The position numbers and the translations under genes were made by a program. Below are positions 32,801 through 44,828 of a stretch of DNA of 64,000 nucleotides, piece by piece (position 1 is the stretch's first letter; each line of letters opens with the position of its first letter). Below the pieces are notes generated by a model. The model was given only the letters and a program-made list of their open reading frames with translations, was not told the DNA's origin and did no database searches. The stretch spans positions 24,507,847 through 24,571,846 of the forward strand of contig OX463859.1 in NCBI GenBank assembly GCA_949825065.1. The letters are read 5' to 3'. The DNA comes from Odontocerum albicorne (taxonomy: Eukaryota; Arthropoda; Insecta; Trichoptera; Odontoceridae).

Positions 32801-34244
32801 AATAATGTATGCGTATGGCGTAATAAGGAATGAGAATGAATGCAGATTGAAAAAAGTTGTGTTTAAGTTGAAAAATTTTCAGTTTTTTATAACGTGTCTG
32901 AACTGTTTCAAAATTATGTTATGAAACGTTGCTTGTATGTCAAATATTCGTGGGGTCAACAAGTATTACTCCTATAAACATATTTGATATCAATTATCAT
33001 AAAACACTGTGTAAAACATAATAATGCTGTCCCGACAGATCACCTGACAGCTGAAAGACAATAAAAATCTACACTCGCGAACTTAATGTTTTCAATTCCA
33101 AATCAAGACGTGAATGCTGTGAAAATTCAATTTTAAAATTGAAAACATGTCTTTTAAATTTTATAATGGAAGTTTCAGAGCGCACATAATTTTATTTACA
33201 AAATTGAAAATAGCGCGATATCTCTTTTAACAAATTAGAACTATCTAAATTATTATCGAGAAAAACGGGCTATTTGGGAGACATCCGTTTATAATTTTTA
33301 AAATTTTCACACTTCGAATGAACCTTAAAGCGTTCAGATAGCTCTAGTTGTTAATAATTATATATTTTTTTAAGTTATGAGAACTATTATATATTCAAAT
33401 ATATTACGCTTGAGTCAACGTGTAGGTATGATATACGTGGTATATCAATGTGTACACATAGTACATACATTTTGTCGCCATAAAGTGTTTCACTATGGAT
33501 GAATAATGCATTTTCAACCCCTCATCTCTATTGTCTGGTAAAATTGATGTTTTCCTATTTGCATACAAAAATTGACACGGAACTTGGAGAGGGTTATAAC
33601 GAGATAGATGGGGGTTTACGTGTACGAGGTGTTGAAAATGTGGAAAAATAAATAAAATTTCTAAAATACGCTTGGAAAATGTTATTTCTTTTAAGAGTTA
33701 AGATAAAATGAAATATATTAAGAGAAAACGTTTAATTCGACTGTAGAGAATGAAGTGACAATATGACATTTAAAATTTGTTATATTTTATAATGATTTCT
33801 ATTTTATCCTACAGCAAAGCCTTCTGATTTATTTTTTCAAATATAATATAATATTTTTTCAGTTTCCCGTAATTAATATTGGGTAAAATAAAATAATGTT
33901 AGCTAGTTAGGAAATAAAATAATGTTTGCTAGAATATAATTTTTCTTTATTTTTAACGTTAACATTTCTTGTATTTTTTCAAAGTAATTTAGGGCTGAGC
34001 CTGTTTTGAGAAAATAAATGAATAAATAAAAGATTTCTTCTCATCGAATTTATTCAAGACTAATATTGGACGTTGAAATAAATGTACAGAGTTGGGAAAG
34101 AAAATTGACTCATGGTTTAAATCTGTTATTTCCTGAACGAAGGTTCAAAAAAGTTTAAAAAAAAAACTTATATTATTTTATGCACTTTACAAAAAAGTGT
34201 AGTTCGTCTTAGGGTTTGATGATTTTTAAAAACATTTTTTATAT
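32801..34244. other. AT-rich stretch, no feature
   Basis: No open frame with a known motif and no repeat that I could match within the window. Confidence 0.4.
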
Positions 34245-34600
34245 ACTTTCTCACATATCATCACGCTGTCTTCTTATCGGAATAGGCAGAAAAGAGGGAG
34301 CGTCAAACTTTCTTATTGCGAAACACATATTTTACATTCATTCATCTTCCCATACAGTTCCTTCGATTTCTGTAACTTTTTAAGATATATTCTTTCAAAA
34401 TATCATACACTCGATTTATCCATACTTTCCTTAGTTCTCCTGTACCACGTTATCTACTCACATTTGTGCGGTATGTTTGTTTTGTTAGTTCATTCATTCG
34501 TTCCACGTACAAAACTACCTTAGAGTGCTCTTTTTTATCTTACTTAACAGATTAGACTTAAGTTTTGCCGATTCACATTTGCTGGAATAAAGTATTTATG
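34245..34600 (-). pseudogene. LINE-E reverse transcriptase C-terminal fragment
   Basis: Minus-strand text includes RGTNEXTNKT-like remains of the 'GHVERMNEERLTK' block, ESMDKSSV, and LTLPLFCLFR at the end, in the order seen in other LINE-E copies. Nucleotide similarity to 1840-2255 and 42,890-43,095 is easier to see than the protein. Confidence 0.5.
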
Positions 34601-34607
34601 AAAAATT

Positions 34608-35225
34608 GGTCATCCTCCTGCGTGGGGAGACAGAAATTTAAATTCTTTCCTTGTATCAGGGTGCGTTTCGGCTCCCTGTAGGTGTACCCAAACTATTGGA
34701 TTACCCTATTTCTCCCTGACCATAGGAGCTTTAATGAGTTGTAATTTTGCGGCCACCTGGATTAATAACACAATTTTGCGGCCACATGCATTCTGTGGTA
34801 CTGTGATGACAATCGAGTCAAATATTTTCGAAGGGAACTCCACTTAGCCTTACACCGGTTCATCTTCGGACCGATTAGTTAGTACGATCTAGTGGTGTCA
34901 AAGGATAGTTATGCTATAATGAAAATTTTATGTGAAAGCACTGCCAGCTTGCTGGATTGTTTGAACTCCAGATTATGCTATTTATTACACTGCGACTTAT
35001 TTTCCATTTCCTCGTGACGTCGGAACTTAAGTCCGTCGTCACTACTATTATTTTCACACTCTGCTGGGCCGCCACCAGAAAAAAAGTCCCTTTGGACAGT
35101 CCCACCTTTGTCACTACGCGACGTCGCGCTCATGAGAAAAATATTTCGATCTTCTTGCGGAGAGCGCGCCGGATGGGGACTCATTTTTTTCTCTCATAAC
35201 AGCGTAGGTGGTCGTGGGATCAAAC
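34608..35225 (+). mobile_element. LINE-G 3' region, copy 1
   Basis: Shares about 550 bp with 37,175-37,735 on the opposite strand (ACTTAGCCTTACACCGGTTC, ATCTTCGGACCGATT, GTCAAAGGATAGTT, GAACTCCAG). Its start GGAGACAGAAATTTAAATTC also matches 41,010 within an R1-like LINE, so I infer that it is the 3' region of that LINE type. GC-rich compared with the flanks. Open frames here show no domain. Confidence 0.6.
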
Positions 35226-35399
35226 TGATTTATTAAAAAAATTGTATTATTATTTTATCAAAGATTTCTACTTTAATTTTGTAGAACTCCATATTAGCAA
35301 ATTTAACAATGAATTAATTTGTTATTCCACGAATTATGCGTTAAATCATCTAGTAGAATAACAAAAAAAAATATTGTTATAAATTCAATTATTATTATT

Positions 35400-36255
35400 A
35401 TTATTGCATTCCATTTCTGTTTAACTGGGTTATGGATAAAATTATAGAAGAAGTTGCCGACCTTAAAACCTGGGATACAAGATGGGCGACAATATGCTAA
35501 ACATCATATGCTTTGCTGACGATGTCACCATCATAGCCGAATCAGAGGAAGACCTGCAACAAATGCTGCATCGATTCCACACTGCTTTCATAAAATACAA
35601 TATGTCTATTTTCATCAGCAAGACTAAATGCATGATTCAAGCCAGAGAGCAAGTTGGATGCAGTGTGGCGATCGACGACACACCAATTGAACAAGTAACA
35701 AAATTGAAATACTTGGGTGCTAGCATAATGTGCAATAATGACCTCTATGATGAAGTGCTTGAACAATCACAAAAGGCCGCAGCTATTTCCGGATGTTTAA
35801 AGAACACTATCTGGAAAAACAACTATATGAACATCCAATGCAAGGTGAGGATATATAGTACAAGACCTGTGTCCGCCCCATAATGACATACAGCATAGAG
35901 TCCAGAGCCAACACTGTCAGAACCAAAAATCTCCTTCGAACCAGCGAAATGAAGGTACTCGAGAGTATCGCTGGTAAAACTCTCTGTGATAGAGTACGAA
36001 ACACAGAAATCCGAAGGACGTGCGAAGTTGAAGTCATTGTCAGATGGGGACGACAGAGAAAAAGGTTCTGGAACGATCACGTATCCAGAATGGCGGAACC
36101 ATGAGCCGTAAGAATGGTCAGGGACAATATCCCCCAAGCAAGCAGACCTCCAGAACGACCTCCCAAAAGATGGAAAGACAGCTCGCAGTCGACGTCACAA
36201 GAGGCAAACAATGATGCAGGACCATAACAGGCCAAAAAGCCTAAAATAAGAAGAA
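35400..36255 (+). pseudogene. LINE-M reverse transcriptase, C-terminal half, best preserved LINE ORF
   Basis: The frame 35,482-35,883 starts with NMLNIICFADDVTIIAESEE (catalytic FADD at residues 12-15), followed by SKTKCMI, VTKLKYLGASI and SQKAAAISGCLKNTIWKN, all in the order expected after the RT palm. A small frameshift near 35,860 leads to the frame at 35,884 (TYSIESRANTVRTKNLLRTS, LESIAGKTLCDRVR, VRWGRQRKRFWNDHVSRM) and, after another break, RPPERPPKRWKDS. An AAGAAGAAG tail marks the 3' end near 36,255. Upstream NWVMDKIIEEVADLK is in yet another frame. Few lesions, so relatively young. Confidence 0.85.
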
Positions 36256-36639
36256 GATTATTATTAAACATGAATAGTTTTTTTGTGTCAAGATTTAATA
36301 AAAATAAAATTGAAACTATTCTAAAGTCAAGAATGAGAACAAAGATAGACAAATCTCATACATAACACCATATATACGCCGGGATTCCAATGTCAAAGAA
36401 AGCTCCTACGCACGTGTGTCTTAATAAATTTAGAGGAGATTTACGGACGGTGTACACATGGAGCAATATTGGAGGAGATACGTCGAGAGGCTGCCATTGA
36501 CTATAAGCATTAATAAGGATGTGCCAAGGGAAGGAGTATTGTGAGAATAGTACCCGAATGCGAAATCCGGAAGGCCACAAGAATTAAATATTAAAAAAAT
36601 CGTAACACCGAAAATTCGTTTATGCGATTTGTAAACTCA
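36256..36639. other. Unassigned, one antisense-looking frame
   Basis: A 74-codon minus-strand frame (36,580-36,356) has no recognised motif. Moderately GC-rich, possibly retroelement sequence. Confidence 0.3.
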
Positions 36640-36955
36640 AACTGTTGATCCCAAAAACTGAGTTCAACTATGATCTGTTGTTGAAAATGACGAGGCTTAA
36701 AATCATGTCAGATAGAAAAAAGATGATCAACCTTACAACTTTATTTAAGATTGTTAGCTCGTTTTACAATAGTTCGGAACTAGCTCAGCTTGTGGTTCTA
36801 CACATCACTTGTAGGTCCACTCAGCAAATATTTTGTTTCATAGTGAAGCTGGTTGCAACTTATTATTTGTACAATTCTTGCATAAAAAAACTGCACAGAT
36901 TTTGTAATCAATATGGGAATTGTATGGTTTTTCATATGATTTTTGACTACTCATA
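36640..36955 (+). pseudogene. LINE reverse transcriptase distal fragment
   Basis: The 103-codon frame from 36,645 reads LKIMSDRKKMINLTTLFKIV and FYNSSELAQLVVLHITCRST. It resembles the 'L.L.SL..RR...DL.FLYKI.NG..DSPELL..I.L.VP.R..R' region downstream of the RT palm in CR1/Jockey/I-type LINEs. Match by pattern only. Confidence 0.5.
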
Positions 36956-37174
36956 AGAAATTTTGGTCATGCAATCTCTGCTTTTCCGGTTTCAAACTAT
37001 GCTACGTCTATTATTTGAATATAATGAAAAACAACAGAAAAAGTTACAGCAATGTTTTTTCAGAGATTTATTTTAAATTTGAGAAAGTACAATCGCATCA
37101 TTTCAAAAGGAGATCAACTGGATGAACATGAGAAATAGACGCAAAAAAACCGCATACTGTTATTATTGTATAGT

Positions 37175-37735
37175 TCAGTTCGGTTGGTACCCTCCATCAC
37201 CCACGCTGTTATGGGGGGACAAATTAGTCCCCATCCAGCGCAATCTACACTAGAAAATCAAAATATTCTTTATTTTTTTTAACTGCTTAAAGATACTCCT
37301 TCTCTGGTGGCGACACACCTGAGTGTAAAAATAATAAATAGTAGTGACGACGAACTTAAGGTCATCACGGGAGAAAAAAAAAAACTTCTTATCAAGTGGA
37401 TTAAGGCCTGGAGTTCAAACATCCCAGCAAGCTGCCAGTACTTTCATAGAAAATTTCAAAGACAATAAAACTATCCTTTGACGCCACTCCATCGGAGTAG
37501 CCAATCGGTCCGAAGATGAACCGATGTAAGGCTAAGTGGAATTCCTTTCGGAAATAACTGACTCGATTTTTATCGCAGTACTATCGTAGACCCAGATTGT
37601 CGCAAAAATTGCAACAGTGGGAAAGGACAACATTGTAGCTAAAGAATTTGTCATTAAAGCTCTCATGACCAAAGAGAAATTGGGTAGTTCAATACTTTGG
37701 GTGTACCCACGGGGAGCCAAGGAGCGCTCGGTCGA
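37175..37735 (-). mobile_element. LINE-G 3' region, copy 2
   Basis: Inverted copy of 34,660-35,225: minus strand shows CTCCCCGTGGGTACACCCAA, ACTTAGCCTTACATCGGTTC and GTCAAAGGATAGTT. Its end abuts the LINE-K fragment at 37,736. Confidence 0.65.
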
Positions 37736-37995
37736 TATTGTATAATATCCTTAACTGTCCCGCTGCCACCTCTTATCTCGTCGAAAATTATCAGCGTCTT
37801 TTCGATCATGGACTTGCGCTACGTTCAAACAGATATTGTCTATTGGCCTTCCCAGTTCACCGCTCTTCTTTTTTTATGTCGTCATTTACTGTCCATGCAG
37901 TGAGACTCTGGAACTAGTTACAAACCAATGTTAGAGTCGCTTCGTATTTGGTGTGCTTTAAGCAGCGACCGAAAAAACTCGAGTATTAAAACGGG
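37736..37995 (+). pseudogene. LINE-K reverse transcriptase C-terminus
   Basis: The plus strand at about 37,855-37,960 encodes SSFTVHAVRLWNQLQTNVRV then LVCFKQRPKK, near-identical to the minus-strand fragment at 1574-1768. A short open frame in another phase (37,697-37,903) is a shadow. Confidence 0.6.
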
Positions 37996-38025
37996 ATTAA
38001 TTCAAGATTTTTCTACTCTCTACAC

Positions 38026-38809
38026 CAGTGGTGGTGAACCTATGACCCGCGGGCTAGACACTGACCCACGAAGGCTTTTTAATTGATCCATGCGTTGATT
38101 TTTATAAACTTATATTTTATATCATAAAAGAGAGAACATAAAAGAGGGTCCACATATTCGTGTGAAAAATTATTTTCCTCAATGAATTTTGTAAAATCTA
38201 CCAACACAAATAATCTTGGAAATGAATTGACTGCGAAATACGTTAAACTAATGAATGCAGGATATGAACCTGATATTAAGAAACTATCTGAAAATAAGCA
38301 ACAATAGATTTCACATTAAATATACTTTTATCAACTTTATTATACATACACATATCTGTAACTATGTTTATTAATGAAGAATTTCAAAATATATATGTGC
38401 CTTTCTTTATTCATTGTTCATTCAAATACTCAGTGCAGAGGCACCACTGGACATGCACCACGTGTCACCTGGTGCGGTAATTCATGGTAGCACCCCATTG
38501 ATATAAATTTTTTGACGTCCACCTTTATTTTTTGCTCTTCACTTGCATAAGTAAAAGTTATAAAACAAAAAGGAAACGTTAACTTTTTTAGAGGATTTTA
38601 AAAGTGATAACAAAAATAAAAAGTCAACTGTCAAGTTTTTCTGTTAACAAAATGTCTGTGTTTCCAAATTATTGGTACCCTTTTTACCACACCTCCCCCC
38701 CCCCTCGCCCCTTTCTAAGTGGCGCCACTGACTTAGTGACCCACGGGCTAGTATTAAAAAAATAATGAACAAAATTTGACCCACTTCTCAAAAAGGTTCG
38801 CTATCATTG
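38026..38809 (+). mobile_element. hAT element, 784 bp, mostly non-coding
   Basis: Ends CAGTGGTGGTGAACCT and AGGTTCGCTATCATTG are an inverted repeat with only transition mismatches, flanked by 8-bp duplications CTCTACAC (38,018-38,025) and TTCTACAC (38,810-38,817), 7 of 8 matching. TGACCCGCGGGCTAG near the left and TGACCCACGGGCTAG near 38,740 are internal repeats. A short frame ending ELTAKYVKLMNAGYEPDIKK (about 38,180-38,306, before a TAG) resembles the extreme C-terminus of hAT transposases; this part is tentative. Confidence 0.85.
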
Positions 38810-38828
38810 TTCTACACCATACATTCAT

Positions 38829-39017
38829 TTTCCTTTGATTGATGATATCTCAGTGTTACTTTTACTACGAGTACATTGTTCATAAATTTCATGACGATGA
38901 ATTGTCATTTTAATGTGTTGCGATCATGTAACTTCATTTCGTTTTTTCTCGTTGATTGGAACAGATTGCCATCTGACAATAAGTCCATCAGATTTATTTT
39001 TCAACGAAGTGTTTAAT
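38829..39017 (+). mobile_element. A2 element
   Basis: TTTCCTTTGATTGATGATAT (head/body junction), body, then tail GATTGGAACAGATTGCCAT, CTGACAATAAGTCC. Starts 12 bp after the hAT target duplication. A TACTCGTA octamer (as TACGAGTA) is in its body at 38,866. Confidence 0.7.
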
Positions 39018-39623
39018 AATTAAATTAAATATACTCGTATAAATAGATATATTTTATCGGTAAATAAGGATTAAATACAGATATTCTGGGCGCCAAATAT
39101 TCTAGGCCAGAAACTGTGTATATAGATCTGGCGCTAAAACCAAAGGAATTCAATCTATTGGCGCGAAACCAATTTAAGCGGGAAATACCCGAGTGAATTG
39201 CTTCTCCAGGAATCCTGAAGGAAGCTGAAGTGAAGTGTTTCTCCACTGGGAAGGCATTCGTCTCAATCAATGGCCTTATTTATAAGACAATAAGAGGAGA
39301 TAAGTGCAAGCGATCTTTATAGACTCCTAGACTCGTCGAAAAGGAGAAAAAGAGAATGAAAAATTACTCTCCGATGAAGAAGAAGAATGATCAAGGGTCA
39401 AATTGGAATACTTGGGAAGATGTTGGAAGGATTATTCTTTTTGATTTTTTGACTGTCACAATTAACTATTAGATTATATTGTCGAAGTATGAAATAAAGA
39501 CTTTCTCAATCGATGAAGGGTGTGATACATGAGATTAAGAGTAAAAAGGCTTGAGGGATTTTTTTCAATTGTTAACCATAACAGGAGGGCTGAAAAATAT
39601 TGAAAGAAATATATTAAACTAAG
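39018..39623. other. Unassigned
   Basis: A minus-strand frame 39,270-39,025 has no known motif. The stretch 39,090-39,290 is GC-richer, with GGCGCCAAATATT and TGGCGCTAAAACC, but matches nothing I recognise. Confidence 0.3.
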
Positions 39624-39985
39624 CCCTCGTCGTTGCTGGGCCTCGTAGTCGAGGATATTCTTGCAATTCCAACTTCGAATTAATTCGAAACCGAAGCTGT
39701 GTAGTAGAGTTTGTATTTTTATAAAGGGAGTGAGTGAACCGTTGTACACCAGTAAACTCACCGATCACACCGTTGCACTGCATCCAATAACACACCAAAG
39801 TGACACGATCGGAGCACATTGGCATGTTTCTCCCCTCTTTTTGAAAGAATAGATATGACCGAAGTCATAGGTATTCTTATACCCCCAAATATAAGGTGGA
39901 AAAATACCTGTGTCATTCGAGGGGATTAGGCGATCTTCGGCACGAAAGTCTAGTACGTCATCGCGAGGCCATGTACCTCAAAACT
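39624..39985 (-). mobile_element. SINE-B, nearly complete
   Basis: On the minus strand: decayed tRNA head (39,985-39,910; GGCCTCGCGATGACGTACTA), body (ATACCTATGACTTCGGTCAT), second body block (39,840-39,700; CGATCGTGTCACTTTGGTGT), then the LINE-C type tail with ATCCTCGACTACGAGGCCC and CAGCAACGACG. The order is identical to 20,735-21,137. The tail stem-loop is intact. Confidence 0.8.
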
Positions 39986-40054
39986 ATGACTTAATATTGT
40001 GAGAAGCATTTTTTTGTATTGCTTGTTAAAACATAATATTTTATCGATTTTTTT

Positions 40055-40215
40055 CCCTTGGCCCAATAATAAGAGTATATTTCTTCTGTCTTCTACTATA
40101 CGCGTAACTTTCACATTGGTTTGCTTTGAAGATTTTTCTAGTGAGATTTTCGTTACCAACACGTCTTAAATGCCCAAATAATTTCAACTTGTTTTCAACA
40201 CGTATTTTATCTCGT
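40055..40215 (-). pseudogene. LINE-E-like fragment
   Basis: Minus strand: KLKLFGHLRRVGNENLTRKI then FKANQCES, a version of 'LRWFGHVxRxxEENLTKxIYxAN'. Confidence 0.5.
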
Positions 40216-40219
40216 CTGT

Positions 40220-40700
40220 CTTTAGTTTTGATTTATTTCTTGTGACTATTTTATTTATTTTACAATATACCAGTATATAATTGGCGAAAAAACAACAGGT
40301 AATTTAATTTGGACACACAATTTTAATGGATCTGGGTTTGTTGCCTTTCATTTGCCTTGTCCCCAGTAAACCTGTATCCCACTGAGGACATATATCATGA
40401 AAAAATAAATCGATACCTCAGTTCGATTTTTGATTATTTAAAAACCCGTTACACATTATCATCAACCTGACAAATAGTGACACTCAATTACATACGTATA
40501 CATCACGCGAATCAAACCCCTGACACTTCATCACTCCCTCAGACATCACTCAGACATACCGAAACGTTCATCTCACAATATACCGCACATAATCATAAAA
40601 ACATAACAAAAACACCACACTCAAGCGCTCACACAAACCTTTGCTACAAATCATTCCTCTTGCAAGCTATTATACTATACTATTATGTATAGCACTATTA
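40220..40700 (-). mobile_element. LINE-L (L2/CR1-like) 3' region, copy 1
   Basis: Inverted relative of 59,860-60,240: shares GCGAAAAAACAACAGGTAAT, GGATCTGGGTTTGTTGCCTT and the CCTGACA / TGAGTGTCAC blocks. It contains the 3' untranslated region; the coding end is weak. Confidence 0.7.
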
Positions 40701-40739
40701 TACATAACTTATTCTGTCACACTACACAATCTGGCTGAT

Positions 40740-41150
40740 TGGCGGAGAACGGTGGGTGCTGTTGGTTATCGCCAAAGCTTATAGAAAATGCTCAGTGGAA
40801 GCACTCTCAGTCTTAACGGGGCTCGATCCGTTGGATTTGGTGGTCCAGCGACGCGCCTATCGATTATCCTCTTCGGTAAGGGTCAGCCCGCAAATTATAT
40901 GTGACGTCCGCTTTCCCCCCTGGCCAGGGATAATCCCTCACGCAATTTTTAAAGCCTGCTTAGAGGCCTTGTTGTTGATTTGGCAACATTGTTTTTCGTC
41001 CTTCTCTGTGGGAAGACAGACATTTAAATTCTTTTATCCTAAATCCATATTTCTCCCACATCCGTTCCAATTGTGGACAGAATTATCGTACACCTTCTTT
41101 CTTTGCGTTGTAGTTTCTTCGTGTGCAGATTAGTGAGTTAGGCCTGGTCG
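40740..41150 (+). pseudogene. R1-like LINE reverse transcriptase C-terminal fragment
   Basis: The 125-codon frame begins LLVIAKAYRKCSVEALSVLT, then GLDPLDLVVQRRAYRLSS. This closely follows 'xxGITKAYRTxSTEALxVLxGxPPLDLxxxRRA', the block after the RT domain in R1/Jockey-clade LINEs. The rest shows no zinc knuckle; at about 41,008 it matches the start of the LINE-G 3' regions, so the same family may be involved. Confidence 0.75.
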
Positions 41151-41202
41151 CGAATTAGCTATATTCGGTCAAAACAAAGTTTTCATATGTTATCAATGGA
41201 TG

Positions 41203-41400
41203 ACCTCCGTGGCCTAATTGGTAAGGAGCTTGTCTCCCAGCCCGAAGGTTGCGGGTTCGATTTAAAAACAAAAAAAGGATTCCTGTTTGGTTTTTACTCA
41301 AGGCCCCTTTGATATATTTCTGGTTGATTGGAAGATATTGCTATATGGCAATACATCCGACATACTGTACTGTATGCAACGAAATCGTTGTACCAAACAA
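41203..41400 (+). mobile_element. SINE-A, intact A box
   Basis: GATGACCTCCGTGGCCTAAT, TTGCGGGTTCGATTT (B box, last part changed), linker, TTTCTGGTTGATTGGAAGAT and GTACTGTATGCAACGAAA. Terminal repeats decayed. Confidence 0.8.
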
Positions 41401-42209
41401 AAACACGCTCTTCATAAAGGCTTGGTAAAGTAACTGATAATTCTTTTAAAATGTTGAAAAAGCACTTAAAATAAAATTTCAGTAAAATCGTGAATTTTTT
41501 TCCTTAAAAAAATAAAACGACTTTGCCAATTCAGATGCTATATTTGAACTTGTTGAATACTTTTTCTATTCGTTTCTTCTGCTTTACGATCCATATCTTC
41601 AATTTAATTTCTTTCTTAAAAAACAAGCCTAACAGTGAGAGAGTTGAGAACTTCAGAAAAGTTAACGATAAACTATTACTGCACTTAAAGGCATTCCAAG
41701 TTTAAGTGTTAGCAATTCAGTCTACCTTAAGTCTTTTTTACTTAAGTTCTATTTTATTTAAGTGTGTTAAAAATATTTAAAAATAAATAATTTTGTAATT
41801 CACTATCGAATGTTTGAGCAATACTAACCAATACGTTATGAAACAACAACACTCGCTTAATTCTAGCGCGTATAAATATTGTTGGCCGACGAAATCTTTT
41901 ACCAGACTGGAACTTTTTTTTTCGGGTACCATTATAAATTGAATACGAAACTCCCGAGTAAAAGTCAAGCATCTAACCAACAATCACGGGGAACACCCAA
42001 ATTGCACTGTATTATCGCGTACTATGGACTCGACGAATCAGATGACCATTTTAAACCTTCAACCGATCTAAAGGTACATGGATATTCGCAGTCTCGACTT
42101 GTAAGGGGTAGTTTTGAAGTGAGGGGCTGCGAAACTACCTCGATGAAGGTTTTGTGGTATATCTGTGTTTCTGAAGGGAAGTGTTATATATATTAGACAG
42201 CTTTAGTGT
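41401..42209. other. Unassigned
   Basis: Open frames 41,879-42,196 (plus) and 41,972-41,754 (minus) show no motif. It may include the rest of the mariner relic at 42,210. Confidence 0.3.
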
Positions 42210-42372
42210 TAAATATATTAGAGAATAAAAAAAATCACTAAGAGCCAAGTCGAGACTATAGGACGGGTGATCCAATTCTTGGAAGGTTTCCAAGAATTGA
42301 ATGACAGCATTTGTATCACAAAAAGAGTGTACTGGTACATTGTAGTACAACAATGTCATGCATCCATGCAGT
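42210..42372 (-). pseudogene. Mariner transposase catalytic fragment
   Basis: Minus frame from 42,359: LLYYNVPVHSFCDTNAVIQF then QELDHPSYSLDLALSDFFYS. These correspond to the second and third catalytic blocks of mariner, 'LLHDNAPVHTS' and 'DHPPYSPDLAPSDFFLF'. The second catalytic Asp is replaced by Tyr, so it would be inactive even if complete. No terminal repeats found. Confidence 0.65.
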
Positions 42373-42889
42373 TATGAACTCATTTCTAATAAATGCATTC
42401 CACCTTCTTTCATACATTAACACTCCATATTTTTTTCTCACTACACGCATCACCATCAATTAGTCTTACTTTTATCTTTTTTCAGCCAAGTTCAAGATTC
42501 ACTTGTATAGTATATGTTACTTCAAACACATCTACCACTTACACATAGGAAAAGGGGACATTAAACATGTGAATCAATGTCCTACATTTTACGGGGCTGG
42601 TAATTTTAGAACTAATTGATGAATCTAAATATCCAGATTGCTTTTCATCTTCCTGTAGAAATGAGCCAGGGCCTGTGGGATAATTGCTTGTCTGTAGTAG
42701 GCTAGGGCGCCAGGCTTAAGGCGTGCTAAAAGAGGCGCGTCAGTATAATCCTGACGGACAAGATAACGCAGGGCTGGACGTCGCCACTTGTTGCGTGTGA
42801 CGTCAGAGATAGAGTAAATTGGTAAAAAAGTGTAACGTACCATCAGATATTTTGAATTATATTGTCATATTTTGTAATAATATATACAT
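42373..42889. other. Unassigned
   Basis: Includes a GC-richer 42,620-42,800 portion with a 72-codon minus-strand frame lacking known motifs. Confidence 0.3.
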
Positions 42890-43095
42890 ACATAACATAA
42901 CTCCTTCTCCATGTCGATTAAGGAGAGAGGACAGAGCGCCCTACTTTCCTTACTCTAAACACATAATTAGCCTCTTCTAAGAGTATATGTATACACCTTC
43001 TCATACAACCTCTACGATTTCTCTGACTTTCAACGTTTCCTTCTTTCAGAATATCACTCACTCGATCCAGCCATACTTTCTTTGGTCAAATATTA
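42890..43095 (-). pseudogene. LINE-E terminal fragment
   Basis: Nucleotide match in order to the minus-strand LINE-E copies at 34,250 and 51,650 (plus-strand CACTCGATCCAGCCATACTTTC, here shown in part; CTCTACGATTTCTCTGACTT). Coding frames are destroyed. Confidence 0.5.
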
Positions 43096-44828
43096 TAAAA
43101 GAAATAAATACGGCTTCTTAAATAAATAGTTACATAAAATAAACTTTGTTTTGGAATTCTCCTTTTTAGTCGTTGTCTTCTACTTTTTACTATGTCAATA
43201 GCTTCATACTACTTCCACCCAGAAGTAGCAATGGATGTTGCACGTTTTGTTTGATTTATTTAATTTCTTTTGTAAAATATTAGTCTATTTTGTAGAATGG
43301 CAAGATTAAGTAAATTCATTGTGGAACATTTTGTGAGTATGGTGAAATAAATAAATAAAATATAGAACGTCTCATTCCTATAGTATCAATGGCTCTATTC
43401 TACTTCTACACAGAATTGTGACACTCGGATGGGTCTGGATATTCCATGAATCAAACCCTCTTCAATGCAAGATACTGGTTTACTCGGGCACTATAACAAG
43501 TACCGCATGGACTGCTTCTTACCATAGATACAGAGAATCAATCCATCCTCACAATGACATGTTGTCCTTGGTGCTCCCAGTTCCTGTTTAGAGTCTGATA
43601 AAAGATTTCCAGCTCCTCCAAAGTCGGTGATACGAGTATTGTTTCTTTAGGCAAACTTCTCTCTCCAGGGCTCGATGTTTAAATTCACTCGTTCATCTGA
43701 GATATACCAATTGTTTGTGCAAGACGCATTCGATGTCTATAAAAGTTAAGAAAATATGATAATTTGAAACCAAAATAAAAAAAAGGCAATATGAACACCT
43801 AGCGACCCCTGGAAATGCTGTAATGGCGGACAAACCTTCCGTGTCAACGGCACAATATGATTTTGTTAAAAGAAGCTTATTAATAATAATAGCAATAAAA
43901 TAAACATAGGTTTATAGATAGCAACATATTATGTACATATATAAATACATTCCAAATCACACCTATATCTCAAGATAAATAGCAGAAAATACATTTAAAA
44001 AGAGAAGCTATTAAAAGATCTGGACTTATGTCATAACATCCCTCCGGCCGAGATACACCTCACCAATATAGGTCGAGCCCGGCCGCGAGGACATCAGATG
44101 TTTTTTCAGGCCACATCCTTAATTAAGATCAACTCGGAGAATTTCATTCATCAATATTACTCAAAGGCTCCATTGTTGGGGCTGAATATATTATAGTATT
44201 GTTTCCCAGCTACACTCTTAAATATGTCCGAAACATTAATTTGGATATATTAAGGAGTACCATACGATGAAAAAAAATAATTAATTAACTAACAAAGTAT
44301 TTAGTTCGCTGTTTTTCATTATATTATATTATTAAAAAAAATATATATTTTCTCAAAGTGGTTGAGGGTTCAGTTTGGGTCATATCGTCTTGTTGTCCCA
44401 AGTAATTTACCCTTCATCCTACATATATTTTGTTCAGTCCATAATGCTGTGGCCGTCACAGACTGTCATTCCGGCTAATAAGCTAATTATCTGGACCAAA
44501 GCATTCTAATTTTATTCGTTTACTTTGTATACAGCCTGACTGGTCCTGCGGACATTTTTTCTTCTTTTTATCCATCATTGTTGATCTCGGACTTCTAAAT
44601 TCATAAAACTCCAGTCGTTTCTGGATGTTTTCTGTGATTTATCATGGCGCTTGTGGGGTTTGTTAAGGAAAGATGGGTAGGTTTTTATTTTGGTTCATTT
44701 TCTTGACAACCCGTTTGAACATATCGGGAGAATGGGTTCTAAAATGCTTATAAAATAAATAAATACGAGTACATCTGGAATTTATGAATGTTAAGATTTC
44801 ACATCATTAAATTACAGAGTATTACATA
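43096..44828. other. Mostly unassigned
   Basis: 43,140-43,240 and 43,370-43,450 are faintly similar to each other (TATGTCAATAGCTTCATACT against TAGTATCAATGGCTCTATTC). 44,066-44,105 (CGAGCCCGGCCGCGAGGACA) is GC-rich and is related, inverted, to 24,990-25,020. No gene seen. Confidence 0.35.

Noticed and set aside
40756..41133. 125-codon frame as a host gene
   Set aside because: Its first 45 residues match the region after the RT domain of R1-like LINEs.
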